Below, piece after piece: positions 40,201 to 49,464 of a DNA stretch of 64,000 nucleotides. Positions within the stretch are counted from its first letter, which is position 1; every line of letters starts with the position of its first letter. The DNA comes from Escarpia spicata (Eukaryota > Annelida > Polychaeta > Sabellida > Siboglinidae). The stretch lies in assembly GCA_963995525.1 (NCBI GenBank), contig OZ023214.1, positions 36,109,311-36,173,310 of the forward strand, given 5' to 3'. The notes beneath the pieces are model-generated. The model saw only the letters and a list, made by a program, of their open reading frames with translations. It did no database searches and was not told the origin of the DNA. A program made the position numbers and the translations under genes.

Positions 40201-42529
40201 CAATTCCAAACAAAATAAATTCCACCATGCTAAAAAATATAAATTCCAATTAAAAAAATCCTAAGGACTTTTTTATTCTAATTCTTCTTAACATTATTTA
40301 TTTGTACTTGAAAATATGTGTCAGCCATCAAATTTAAACATATAGTATTGTTAAATATCAATATTGTTAATTCAACACCACTCTAATAAGTCAAGTATAT
40401 TGGCTCAAGTCACAAGAATAAATTTTAAAAATGCAATTCCAACTACCTTTTTTCGATTTTAATTATGGAATTCAAATTCAGAATCAATACCAGTTCCAAA
40501 ATGGAATTGACTCCATGCCCGACACCCACTTACTTGAATGGTTTCTCTCCCGTGTGAGTTCGGATATGAAGATCAAGCATGGCCTTTCTAGATGCTGCAT
40601 GTCCACAGAATTGGCAGACAAATGGCTTCACCTTGTTGTGCACAGCCTAGAAGCAACAAATGTTATATTCAAAATGTTAAAGGAATATCCCCACCAACTT
40701 GCTAAATTAATCCGACACTGCGGCTGTCATTCGTGCAGTTTGCAATACACAGCCATGTGTGGAACACAGCAGTTACAAAAAACTTTTAATTTCTTTATTA
40801 TTTTTAAGTTTTATGGTTCAGGCCATAAATCAGAACCGATTCATTTAGAAAATTAACAATGACATACTCCATAACCACATGAGAAAATGCTACAAATTGA
40901 CATAACTTCTGTCCTCAAGAACGGTTTATGGTTCAGACCACAATTCTGAAGCGATTCATTTAGAAATAGCCTCATTGAAAAGCGACATGCTCCAACATCA
41001 CGTGAGAAGACGTTACAAATTGACAACACTTTAAAAAAATTAACATGGACTGCCTGCGGTTGCCAGATTACCTCAATGTGCTTGCGCAGACACTTCTGAT
41101 TAGCAAACGTCCTACTGCAGATTTCGCACTGCTTGTTCGTGTACCACTTGTCGAGCTTCTTATCGGTGACGCGTCTGTGTATTGTCACATGGTTGCACAG
41201 CTGACTGTGCTGCTTGAAGCCCTGCCCGCACACCTTGCACGTATATGGTCGCTCATCGCTGTGTATCTGCTCGTGTGTGTCCATCTTATGCATGGTGTCA
41301 GCGCGGAAGTCACACGTGCCACACGCGTACAAATCTGTGTCCATGCTGTGAATCTTCCACAGATGAACCCGCAGAAGGCGCCACTGCATGAACGGCTTGA
41401 GACACTCGCAGCATTTGAACGCTGTGTCATCGTCGTGACACGTGAGATGCATCTGTAGCGTCTTCTCCTCTCGGAATTTTGCCACGCATCCTGGTCTGTC
41501 ACACGTGATCGGGTATCGTTCCTTCGTTGTACGACGTCGCCGAAGCTTTGGCTGGCCGAGGTAGTAATCTTTCTGGAGTGCGCGCGGCGGGTTAATGCGA
41601 CGACGACTCGACGATTGAAATGGTTCGGTGATGATGAGACTCTCAAAGCTGTCCTCTTCGCTGACGGTAATCTTCTCCTCTTTCATCAACATCTCCTGCG
41701 TCACTTTATCCGGCACCTTTTGTTTCCGTTTCCTCCCCGGCTTCTTGTACATGATTGCCTGCGTACCAACACTCACCTTGTTGGTTCCAGGCATCGGCAA
41801 CTCGTAATACGCAGATTGCGACGGAGGCTCCGTCATCATGTCATTTAGTGGAATATCATGGTCACGCACCATGTGCTGTTTGCATTCGTCAATGCTGTTG
41901 AATCCAAGGCTGCACTGCCCACACAAGAACAGTTCCTTCGTGCAGTTGTCGGCGACATCAGATTCATCCGGCAAGTCGACGTCCGACCTATCAACGTCAA
42001 CACATTTGTCTGTCTGGGCACCGACCGAATCCATGTTTTCCATCAACTCCCCATCCTGTTCCGACTGATGGTTTGTCGACACATACATGGGTTGTGTCAC
42101 CTCAATCGTGTCTTTGTCAAGTCCACCAATGTCATCCCGTTGAATACCCACCATCACTGATTTACTCGCCTGCACAACTTCATCAACACTGAATCGAGAA
42201 TCCTGTCCTTTATCAGTAGGCACTTGCAGAGTAATCTCTATGTCATCATTTGACGCTGACTGTTCCTCCTTGCTAATGTTCTGTCTGTGTTGTAGATGGA
42301 CGCTCAACACATGGTCTGTCACCTCCTTTGTACTAGCCGCAGTCAGGCTGCAGAATTTACATTTGTACGAGTACACAACATCCATAATGTCATCTAGGTT
42401 TATAAGCTGACTGTTGAGAGGAAGTCCATTCAACATTTCAACATTTTCCGAGCTAGGTGGGTAGCTGATCTCGGAGCTATCCAGACTCCTTGAACCTCCA
42501 CCCGGGGTCTCGCTGTCCATGGTGCCACA
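33417..42529 (-). CDS. C2H2 zinc-finger protein, 783 aa, 11 fingers (three coding exons)
   Basis: Exons 42529-41072 (ATG at 42520), 40646-40534 and 34206-33417 join to 2352 nt, exactly 783 codons plus TAG. The first AUG sits in GCACCATGG, nine bases after a TTGCAG acceptor, so a 5' UTR exon lies upstream. Eleven C2H2 fingers are visible: Cys54-His75, Cys200-His221, Cys340-His362 (C-X4-C), Cys370-His391, Cys400-His420, Cys428-His448, Cys465-His486, Cys494-His514, then three more in the last exon. Linkers such as THTGEKPF and HTGRKPY mark a DNA-binding array in fingers 8-10. Basic stretches around 260-268 (PGRKRKQK) and 325-333 (LRRRR) look like nuclear localisation signals. Residues 80-195 are acidic and Ser/Thr-rich. 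The last ~180 residues have no fingers. It is probably a nuclear transcription regulator; I cannot assign an ortholog. Confidence 0.93.
34222..34408 (-). mobile_element. SINE copy, head-less, beside the zinc-finger gene last-exon acceptor
   Basis: Matches the 60.2 kb SINE from the tail (AAGAACTTACC, TATATAGCGCACTATCC) to the CTGTCTATAGCCAGG block. It stops where the unrelated TGGGCATTTCCA repeat begins at 34409. It starts about 16 bp from the splice acceptor of the zinc-finger gene. Confidence 0.75.
34409..36090 (-). repeat. Dispersed repeat (copy 2, longer) with recurring TGACTCGCRTTAC motif
   Basis: 34409-34512 is the inverted copy of 26003-26098. The following 1.6 kb carries a 13-bp motif TGACTCGC(G/A/T)TTAC or near matches at 34602-34614, 34755-34767, 35883-35895, 35912-35924 and 36075-36087, and the 26 kb copy has it inverted at 26071-26083. 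It has no coding potential. The element boundary on the right is uncertain. Confidence 0.5.
37065..38970. mobile_element. Non-autonomous hAT-like DNA transposon, 1.9 kb, with perfect 8-bp TSD
   Basis: Terminal inverted repeats CAGGGCCTCACTCAG (left) and CTGGGTGAGGCCCTG (right). They are flanked by identical 8-bp AATGGACG at 37057-37064 and 38971-38978, as expected for hAT superfamily insertions. A 10-bp perfect subterminal hairpin (ACCCGTCCAC, 7-nt loop, GTGGACGGGT) is at 37082-37108. No transposase frame is seen. The interior 37490-38660 matches the repeat at 21130-21900. It sits in the zinc-finger gene intron 2. Confidence 0.88.
38979..40533. other. Zinc-finger intron 2, AT-rich remainder
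   Basis: No gene seen. The stretch 40195-40520 is full of AATTCCA/TGGAATT words, probably a decayed MITE, and CATGGAAATGCCCAGG near 40120 resembles the end of the 26 kb/34 kb dispersed repeat. Confidence 0.4.
40534..40646 (-). CDS. Zinc-finger gene, middle coding exon (finger 7 end, finger 8)
   Basis: 113 nt between TTCTAG and GTAAGTG. It encodes [20 protein letters not shown] and then [17 protein letters not shown]. It supplies the last His of finger 7 and all of finger 8. The exon is too short to stand out as an open frame and was found from the zinc-finger pattern. Confidence 0.94.
41072..42529 (-). CDS. Zinc-finger gene, first coding exon
   Basis: Encodes residues 1-483: the N-terminal finger, the acidic region, a second lone finger at 200-221, the basic linker, and fingers 3-7. 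The exon ends inside finger 7 after HIE at a GTAATC donor, phase 0. The open frame continues past the donor into intron but loses zinc-finger character there. Confidence 0.92.
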
Positions 42530-42908
42530 CTGCAAGTAACCACAGGATATATTGTTTGTGTGCTATCAATGCATTCATAATACTTGTACAAAACAGTAAC
42601 ATTTCAATTAAAAAAGAGCGGGACTTTATGGAAATATTTAAATTATACTTAATTGCAGCAGTTGTGATGTGATGTCTCTGATTTTGCATTAATAGCAGAC
42701 TGCAGTGATACCACGATTAAAAATCTGCATTTAACTTTGCATTGTGGACTTCTTGTGAAGCGATCAACAGGCACCTCGATATCAATTTTTTAAACAAATC
42801 TGAGCCAGTAACTTTCTTGGACGGGCCAGTAACTTTTCAAATCTACTGGCCTGACTTTGAACAAAACTTTTTCCATCTAGTTTAGATGTATTTAAATTCA
42901 TTTTTTTC

Positions 42909-43230
42909 CCCAGGGTCATTCCTGTGTGGAACTCCTTGCCAGCACATGTTGCTGAGGCTCCCAGTTTGGGTATTTTCCAATGGGAGTCTGCTCAGCTTTC
43001 CATCTGATTTATTTGTCTTTGTCCAAAGTAGGGTAAATGAGGGATTAGGGCTGTGTTGGACGGGGTTTATCTCTGGGGATCACTACAGTTGCCGAATTGG
43101 CCTAGACATGATACCTGAAAAAGACAATTTAATTTTCTCTCTCTCTTTCTTCTCTCTCATACTTTTGGTCTTTTGTATATTTTCTTATCTTTTTTTGTTT
43201 CCTCTAACAATAAACCAAACGTTGTTTAAT
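42909..43230 (+). mobile_element. 5'-truncated LINE 3' end upstream of the zinc-finger gene
   Basis: 42912-43007 reads RVIPVWNSLPAHVAEAPSLG and IFQWESAQLSI-stop, the typical C-terminus of CR1/Jockey-group reverse transcriptases. It is followed by a pyrimidine-rich 3' UTR. Only the last ~33 codons remain. Confidence 0.7.
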
Positions 43231-43239
43231 GATCAAGAG

Positions 43240-44869
43240 TGATCGGTCAACATAACATACAGATAGTGGAACCACTGCCTCAGTGATGCACAGATTGCAC
43301 CCCAAACCTATGCCTAGACCTAGTACAAGCCTGCCATTACTCGTTTCTACATCACTGGATGACCATGTCACAACACTGCCCTGTCACTGTGTAAGGGTTT
43401 GACTTTGGCCCTTGGGCATGTCTGGATTTGCAGCAAGTTATCACAGATTCACATGTATTGTATAATTGATTCACATGTATTGTATATCTGCCACACTGCC
43501 CAGTGTCACAATAGGCAGTAACAGCCAGTGACAGTATGAGTATGCACTGTGTGACGTCTGTTCGCTTTTAATATGAGTTGTGACTTTCTTGTAGTTAGTT
43601 TTAAGTGGCTGTGACTGAGTTGAGTTGTGCAGAGTTGATCTTCAAAACGTTGAAGTTGGTTGGTTAATCGGAAGAAGAAGACTGTTGTGCGAGTTAGTAG
43701 TCTAAATATTTTGAGGTTTGACTCCTTCAAAAGATGTCTTGGCGAAGTTGGTCTTGGTTGAGTACCGGCCAACAACAGGCAACAGCCAACACTCCTTAGG
43801 CTTAGGTTTAGCCTTAGCCTAGCCTAGGCTAAGGCTAGGGCTAGGTAGGAGTCATAGTCATACCGCATACGCCACGGTCAGGATTGGTGCGCATGCATAT
43901 CCAGTTTTGTCGTCGACGCTTGCCATGGCATGATGCATTTATAGCAATGTACACCAACCATTAGAGTAAATCAACAACAACAATGCTTTGTACTTTTACC
44001 TTGATAATGTTGCACTTCGAGTAAAAAATTTTTCACATTCGTTTATAAATTACCGGAAGCACAACTTTATTTATACGAGCAATCGAAATTGTTTAAATGC
44101 GATTGGACAAAATTAATTTCAGCTAATGCCTCCCTCTGTCGGAATATTCTTATAATTATTCTAGAATATCGCCATCTGGCGGATAACATTCAACTTGCAT
44201 TGTACACGTTTCCGTCAGAAAAAATAAATAATAACTATAACCACCAGTCACGGAAAACCTGCATTAAAGTGCTCATTTAGTTTGCTTTCGGAAATATGTG
44301 GTGTTATTTTTTTTAATTACTTTGGAGATCTACCCCAATAAAGTACATAGACTCTATCTGGCAACATTTCCAAAATGAAAATCCTACAATCCGCGGGATA
44401 TATGTTCTTCTTTTCAGGTATGGAAGTTAACAAAAACTTCCTACTGGCGATAGGTCTATCGATAGGTTACTTATCTACGATAAGTTTGTAAACAAGATTT
44501 AACAAACCTCGTTATGTGGTAGAATATATAGGTGATAAAGTAACAACCATTAACTACCTACATAAGATAATATCTGTGTAAGTCAGTACCTGCTAAACAT
44601 TTTGATAAGGTAGCTTTGTTGTTAAAATTAAGCATTTGCGATAATCGGGCGAACTAAGTTTATGTAGCTAGTGTCTCTCTTATTCGCTAGGGCGCTGTAT
44701 AACCTAAATAAATAAGGCAGTCTAGCGTACGCAATCTTACGAAAAGTGTAATATTTGTGCACAGAAAACAGTCTTCTTAAAGACTACATAGACAGTGAAT
44801 GGTGTAAACACAGTTGACAAAACTATTTTAAATAGCTAATTAGATTATTATTATTAAATAAATTCTGAT
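43240..44869. other. Upstream region of the zinc-finger gene and CR1 5' flank
   Basis: No coding content recognised. The 3' part (about 44400-44869) is probably the 5' UTR of the CR1 element. The 5' UTR exon(s) and promoter of the zinc-finger gene should lie in 42531-44400. Confidence 0.4.
43809..43837. repeat. Perfect 29-bp palindrome (14+1+14)
   Basis: TAGCCTTAGCCTAG, a single C, then CTAGGCTAAGGCTA, within a wider TTAGGC/GCCTA-rich stretch. It is about 1.3 kb upstream of the zinc-finger first coding exon. It may be a DNA hairpin or a degenerate TAGGCT repeat. Confidence 0.85.
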
Positions 44870-46063
44870 ATGGCGCCTTGCAAGCGGCAAGTCAAGGCAA
44901 AGAGACACTTGGTGTGCGACGACTGCCACAGTTGGGTAGATTTTGCCTTATCCGGCTGTACGAAGTCATGGACAGAAACCAAGGAAGAGGGATTCACCTT
45001 TCAGTGCGTGGGGTGTTGGAATGTGAAATGTCTGGAGAAAGAGGTAGCTAGGTTGGTAGATATTGTGAAGGGGATGGAGATGAGAATCAGCAAGGAGACA
45101 GACGGAATGGAGAGAGACGACAGGGATAAAGTTGGGAATACTGTGAAACTGAAGGAGCAGAGTAGTGGCAACAAGACCGAGGAAAGGAGATTGAGAGGAG
45201 GGAAGGTGATCGGAGGGGAAGAAAGTGGAGGATCGACGGCAGGAAATGTGACAGGTGTGAAGGTGGCAGGAGAGAAAGTGACCGTAGAGAAAGAGGTAGG
45301 AGGGAAAAAGAGACGGGAGAGGAGAGAAGGAAGAAAGGAAGTGAGAGTACATGTGACAGAAGAGAAGTCGGGAGGGACGATGACAGGAAGAAAGGTGACA
45401 AGAGAAACAGCGTCAGGAAAGAATGGAACGGACGAGATTGTGACGGGAGAGCAGAAGAAAGGGGAACAAGATTACAACCAGACAGATGCAAACCGTAGAA
45501 AGAGCTACACTGAGGCAGTGATTGAGGGGGCAATGAGGAAAGAGAGGGTGTTTATGGGCGATTCGATTATGAGAAAGACAGATAAGACTCTAAGCGAGGG
45601 GGAGGACGTCGTTGTTTGTCTACCGGGGGCTAGGATAGAACATGTAACTGAAAGGGTAGAGAAGGTACTGGGGCATGGCAAGGGAGGGTCTATACTAGTA
45701 CATGTAGGGACAAATAACGCAGAGAGGGAGGGAACAACTGGGATAGTTCAGAAGTACAGACAGTTAGTGAAGAAGTTAAAGAAGACAAGAGTAGAACAGA
45801 TTATCCTCTCAGGAATTTTGCCAGTAATGGGAGGAAGGGGGCCGACATATAGAAACTGCAAGAGGATGGCGATCAACGCACTAGTTGAGCAGATGTGTAA
45901 AGAAGAGGTGGTGGGATTCGTAGATTTATGGGGATACTTTGTTGGGAGGGAAGATATGTACATGAGAGATGGCCTACATCTAAGTGGAAAGGGGGCAGCA
46001 GTTTTCTCAGAGAACTTGCTGCAATCTGTTGACAGTGGGACAGGCTGCATCTATTTAAACTAG
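44870..46063 (+). CDS. CR1 LINE ORF1: PHD-like zinc finger plus SGNH esterase protein, 397 aa
   Basis: Residues 15-60 carry a PHD-like Cys/His cluster (CDDCHSW...GC...FQCVGC). Next is a heptad-like segment and a long Lys/Glu/Gly/Thr-rich linker to about 215. From about 222 there is an SGNH/GDSL hydrolase fold: GDSIM (block I Ser), HVGTNN (block III), and DGLHLSGKG near 370 (catalytic Asp and His). ORF1 proteins with PHD and esterase parts are known from CR1-clade LINEs and are thought to bind RNA or lipids in the RNP. The frame is intact. It ends TAT TTA AAC TAG, in which T TTA AAC is a textbook -1 slippery site. Confidence 0.9.
   Translation: MAPCKRQVKAKRHLVCDDCHSWVDFALSGCTKSWTETKEEGFTFQCVGCWNVKCLEKEVARLVDIVKGMEMRISKETDGMERDDRDKVGNTVKLKEQSSGNKTEERRLRGGKVIGGEESGGSTAGNVTGVKVAGEKVTVEKEVGGKKRRERREGRKEVRVHVTEEKSGGTMTGRKVTRETASGKNGTDEIVTGEQKKGEQDYNQTDANRRKSYTEAVIEGAMRKERVFMGDSIMRKTDKTLSEGEDVVVCLPGARIEHVTERVEKVLGHGKGGSILVHVGTNNAEREGTTGIVQKYRQLVKKLKKTRVEQIILSGILPVMGGRGPTYRNCKRMAINALVEQMCKEEVVGFVDLWGYFVGREDMYMRDGLHLSGKGAAVFSENLLQSVDSGTGCIYLN
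46054..46060 (+). promoter_or_regulatory. Candidate -1 ribosomal frameshift heptamer T TTA AAC in CR1 LINE
   Basis: The heptamer is in the ORF1 frame as TAT TTA AAC and is followed directly by TAG. Slipping back one base makes the next codons CTA GAT TCG, which is the ORF2 frame. It is open from there for over 1.1 kb. By eye the downstream 50 nt offers only a weak 4-bp GCCT/AGGC hairpin, so a stimulatory structure is unproven. Confidence 0.55.
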
Positions 46064-47190
46064 ATTCGCAGGGGGGATTCACAGAGAAGCCTGAAACTGG
46101 AGGCATAGATAAAGACAGCAGAAATAAATCGGCAAAGAACAGCCTGGAAAACTGTTCTGAATCAGGATATAAATGCATTTGTTTAAATGCAAGGAGCATA
46201 GTAAACAAAAGAAGTGAACTAAACATTATGGTAGAAGATATTGACCCTCACATAATAGGTATAATCGAATCGTGGGCCACCACTGATATATCAGATGCCG
46301 AATTGGGACTAACAGGATATGTAATGTTTAGGAAAGATAGAATAGGAAGAAAGGGAGGTGGAGTTATTTTATATATTAAAGAATCTATCCAGGCTTATGA
46401 AATAAAATTAGAAAGAGAAGCAGATTGCGAAGAAGCTGTTTGGTGTAACATAGTTACAGGAAACTCAACGTTAACAGTTGGGTTAGTTTATCGAAGTCCA
46501 AACATAAGCATAGAAGAGAATGAAAAAATACAAAACGCTATAAGGGAAGTAAGCAAACGGAACTGTATTATTATGGGGGACTTTAACCATGGGCATATAC
46601 AATGGAAATCTCTACAGAGTATGGGGAGTGAGGACCACAAGTTTTTAGTTTTAGTACAAGATAGTTTCCTTTCTCAACATGTGCTAGAACCAACCAGGGG
46701 AGAGAATGTGTTAGACTTAGTTTTGTCCTCACAGAAAGAATTAGTTGACAATGTCAAGATATGTGAGCCACTGGGGAGTAGTGATCACAACCAGATACAT
46801 TTTACCATCAAAGTAAAATCAGAAAGGAATAGTAAAAAGCAGTATAGGAGAAATTTCCACAAAGGAAGGTATAAGGACATGAGGAAATATTTAGCAAAGA
46901 TAGACTGGAATAACACACTGAAGAATAAGACAGCAACCGAATGCTGGAATATCTTAAATAGTGAAATTAAGTGCATAGTCGATAAATTTGTACCTTTCAA
47001 AAAACAAGGGAAACGGTCTAAAAAGAAACACTTATCGAAAGAAGCCATTAGAAAAATTAAGTATAAACAAATGACGTGGAAGTCATATAGATGTACTGGA
47101 AATGATGAAGACTACAACATTTATAAAGAAGCACTTAATCAAGCTACAGCTGAAATTAGAAATTCAAAGAGAAGCTATGAAAAAAATTAG
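46063..47190 (+). CDS. CR1 LINE ORF2 part 1: apurinic-like endonuclease and linker
   Basis: The frame is open from 46063, overlapping the ORF1 stop, but its first ATG is at 46228. The endonuclease N-terminal strand (YKCICLNARSIVNKRSEL) lies before that ATG. Later motifs are IIGIIESW, GGGVILYI, VGLVYRSPN, IIMGDFNHG, EPTRG, and the catalytic GSSDHNQI. The frame stops at 47190 inside a run of seven A. One extra base, or a -1 slip there, restores the reading into LASNIKHDSKSFYAYIRSKQ and the reverse transcriptase. The protein nicks target DNA for target-primed reverse transcription. Confidence 0.88.
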   Translation, partial: DSQGGFTEKPETGGIDKDSRNKSAKNSLENCSESGYKCICLNARSIVNKRSELNIMVEDIDPHIIGIIESWATTDISDAELGLTGYVMFRKDRIGRKGGGVILYIKESIQAYEIKLEREADCEEAVWCNIVTGNSTLTVGLVYRSPNISIEENEKIQNAIREVSKRNCIIMGDFNHGHIQWKSLQSMGSEDHKFLVLVQDSFLSQHVLEPTRGENVLDLVLSSQKELVDNVKICEPLGSSDHNQIHFTIKVKSERNSKKQYRRNFHKGRYKDMRKYLAKIDWNNTLKNKTATECWNILNSEIKCIVDKFVPFKKQGKRSKKKHLSKEAIRKIKYKQMTWKSYRCTGNDEDYNIYKEALNQATAEIRNSKRSYEKN

Positions 47191-47199
47191 CTAGTAATA

Positions 47200-47862
47200 T
47201 AAAACATGACAGTAAGAGTTTTTATGCGTATATTCGAAGCAAACAGAAAGTTCAGGATAAGGTCGGTCCTCTAGAAGATAGTGCTGGAAATACAATATTA
47301 GAGGGATTCTTAATGGCAGAAGACCTGAATGAGTATTTTAGTTCAGTGTTTACCAGGGAAGATATTAGTTCACTGCCAGTACCAGAGGCTAAGTTCAAGG
47401 GGGCAGATTCAGACTATTTAGGACAGTTAGTTGTAACCTCGGAAATGGTAGCTAAGAAAATAAGGGCTATGAAGGATAATAAATCACCTGGAGTGGACGG
47501 GATTCCGCCCAAACTACTATTGGAAATTGTAGAACAAATTAGCGCACCGCTTGCAACAGTTTTCAATTTGTCATTAGAAGAGGGAGTGGTTCCTTTAGAA
47601 TGGAAAGAGGCAAACATTATACCGTTATTTAAAAAAGGTTCGAGAAACAAGTCAGAGAACTATAGACCAGTGAGTTTAACATCAGTGATTTGCAAATTAT
47701 TAGAAAGACTAATTAAAGATCACATGGTGGATTTTCTTGTTAAACATAACTTGATAAACCCATCTCAACATGGGTTTTTTAAAGCGAGGTCATGCTTAAC
47801 AAATATGTTATGTTTTTTGGAAGACATCACTAGGTGGGTAGATGAGGGATCACCAGTAGATC
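47200..47862 (+). pseudogene. CR1 LINE ORF2 part 2: reverse transcriptase N-terminal half
   Basis: Shows the standard CR1 order: FYAYIRSKQK, EDLNEYFSSVFTRED, KSPGVDGIPPKLL, WKEANIIPLFKKGSRNKSEN, YRPVSLTSVICKLLERLIKD, and NPSQHGFFKARSCLTNMLCF. The frame is then cut by a foreign insert just after GSPVD, one residue-run before motif A. Out of frame with part 1 by one base. Confidence 0.88.
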
Positions 47863-48395
47863 TACCTCACAGCCTCGCCTTTTGTTCGTACCGGCCTCAC
47901 AAACTGTTACTCATGGTGATCACCGTTTCGCGGTTTGCTCGGCGGTTCTATGGAACAATTTGCCTCCTACGCTCAGGACAGCAACATCATTACAAGTGTT
48001 TAAAATACTTTTGAAGACTCACCTATTTAAACAAGCGTTTTTATAATTCACCGACTAGGACATTTTATGTACTTTCTATTGATAAATGTATTTTTTGTTT
48101 TATTAGTTTCTTAACATATTTATGTTTATTCTTCTTGTATAAATGAATGTATTTCTAGTAGTTTTTATAAATGTCTTAATTTATGTAAACGCTTTTTTAA
48201 TGATCTCTCTTTTTTAGTAACTATATTTAAGTTAATGTTATATTTTTTACATATTTATTTCTTAATTAGCATTTCTTTTTATGTAATATACTATTATATA
48301 CGTGTGCATGTATGTAAAGCGCCCGAGGGCAATTTTAATTGATTGGGCGCTATATAAGTACTTTTATTTATTTATTTATTTTATATCATCTATTT
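47862..48395 (+). mobile_element. 5'-truncated L2/RTE-like LINE tail nested in the CR1
   Basis: About 530 bp foreign to the CR1. At 47915-48046 a 43-codon frame reads GDHRFAVCSAVLWNNLPP and TLRTATSLQVFKILLKTHLF. This is the typical C-terminus of L2/Jockey/RTE-group reverse transcriptases. A 3' UTR follows, ending with a GCGCCCGAGGGC-type motif, GGGCGCTATATAAGTAC and a (TTTA)n tail at 48361-48385. Joining 47861 to 48396 restores SPVD-IIYLDFQKAFDKVPH of the CR1, so the insertion came later. Confidence 0.85.
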
Positions 48396-49464
48396 AGATT
48401 TTCAAAAAGCTTTCGACAAAGTACCACATCAAAGATTACTCCTTAAGCTAAAGGCCCTTGGCATAGGAAATGGTATAATAAACTGGATAGAAAAATGGCT
48501 GAATGACAGAAGACAACGTGTAGTAGTTGATGGGGAGGCTTCAAACTGGAAATCGGTATTGAGTGGGGTACCACAGGGATCAGTACTAGGACCTATATTA
48601 TTCTTAATATATATCAACGATTTGGACGATGATATAACAAGCAAGGTGTTAAAATTTGCGGATGATACAAAAGTGTTTAGAAGGATTAAAAGTGATGGAG
48701 ACAGACAGCATTTACAAGATGATCTTGATAGGTTGATCAAATGGTCTGAAAAGTGGCAAATGCTGTTCAATTTTGGGAAATGTAAATGCCTCCACACAGG
48801 TCATGGGAATGAAGAGGTAAAATATAAAATGGGGGGTACTGTTCTAAGTACTACTGTAAAAGAAAAGGACTTAGGGTTAACCATTAGTGCTGATATGAAG
48901 GTTTCAGAGCAGTGCGGAATTGCAGCGTCAAAGGGAAATCAAATCCTTGGATTAATTAGGCGAAATATAGCGTATAAGAAAAAAGAATTAATAGTACCGC
49001 TGTACAAAACAATAGTGAGGCCTCATTTAGAATATTGTATACAAGCATGGAGGCCATATCGCAAGAAGGACATATATATGCTAGAAAGAGTACAGAGGAG
49101 AGCGACTAAAATGATACCAAATCTGAGGGATCTTAGTTACGAAATACGCCTAAAAGAATGTGGTTTAACAACACTAGAGACCAGGAGATTGAGAGGAGAT
49201 CACATAGAAGTGTTTAAAATATTGAATGGTTATGAAAATATTGATAGAAACATTTTTTTCTCAGTTAAGAAAGATAGAAGGACCAGAGGACATGAAGCTA
49301 CATTAGTAAAGGAGCAGTGTAGATTAGATATAAGAAAGTTATCATTCTCACAAAGGACTGTAAATGAATGGAACAGATTATCTCCTGATTGTGTTGGTGC
49401 TAGTAGCGTGAATATGTTTAAAAATAAAATCGACACACACCTTAAAAAGGCGGGATACATGTAG
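48396..49464 (+). pseudogene. CR1 LINE ORF2 part 3: reverse transcriptase catalytic core and C-terminus
   Basis: Motif A (YLDFQKAFDKVPH), LSGVPQGSVLGPILFLIYIN (motif B), the catalytic FADD at 48655-48666, MLFNFGKCKCLHTG, IVRPHLEYCIQAW, LERVQRRATKMIP, and a C-terminus ending HLKKAGYM. The whole segment has no stop codon, suggesting a fairly young copy. Confidence 0.9.

Noticed and set aside
45087..45533. 148-codon Ser/Leu/Pro-rich minus frame
   Set aside because: Shadow of the purine-rich linker of the CR1 ORF1.
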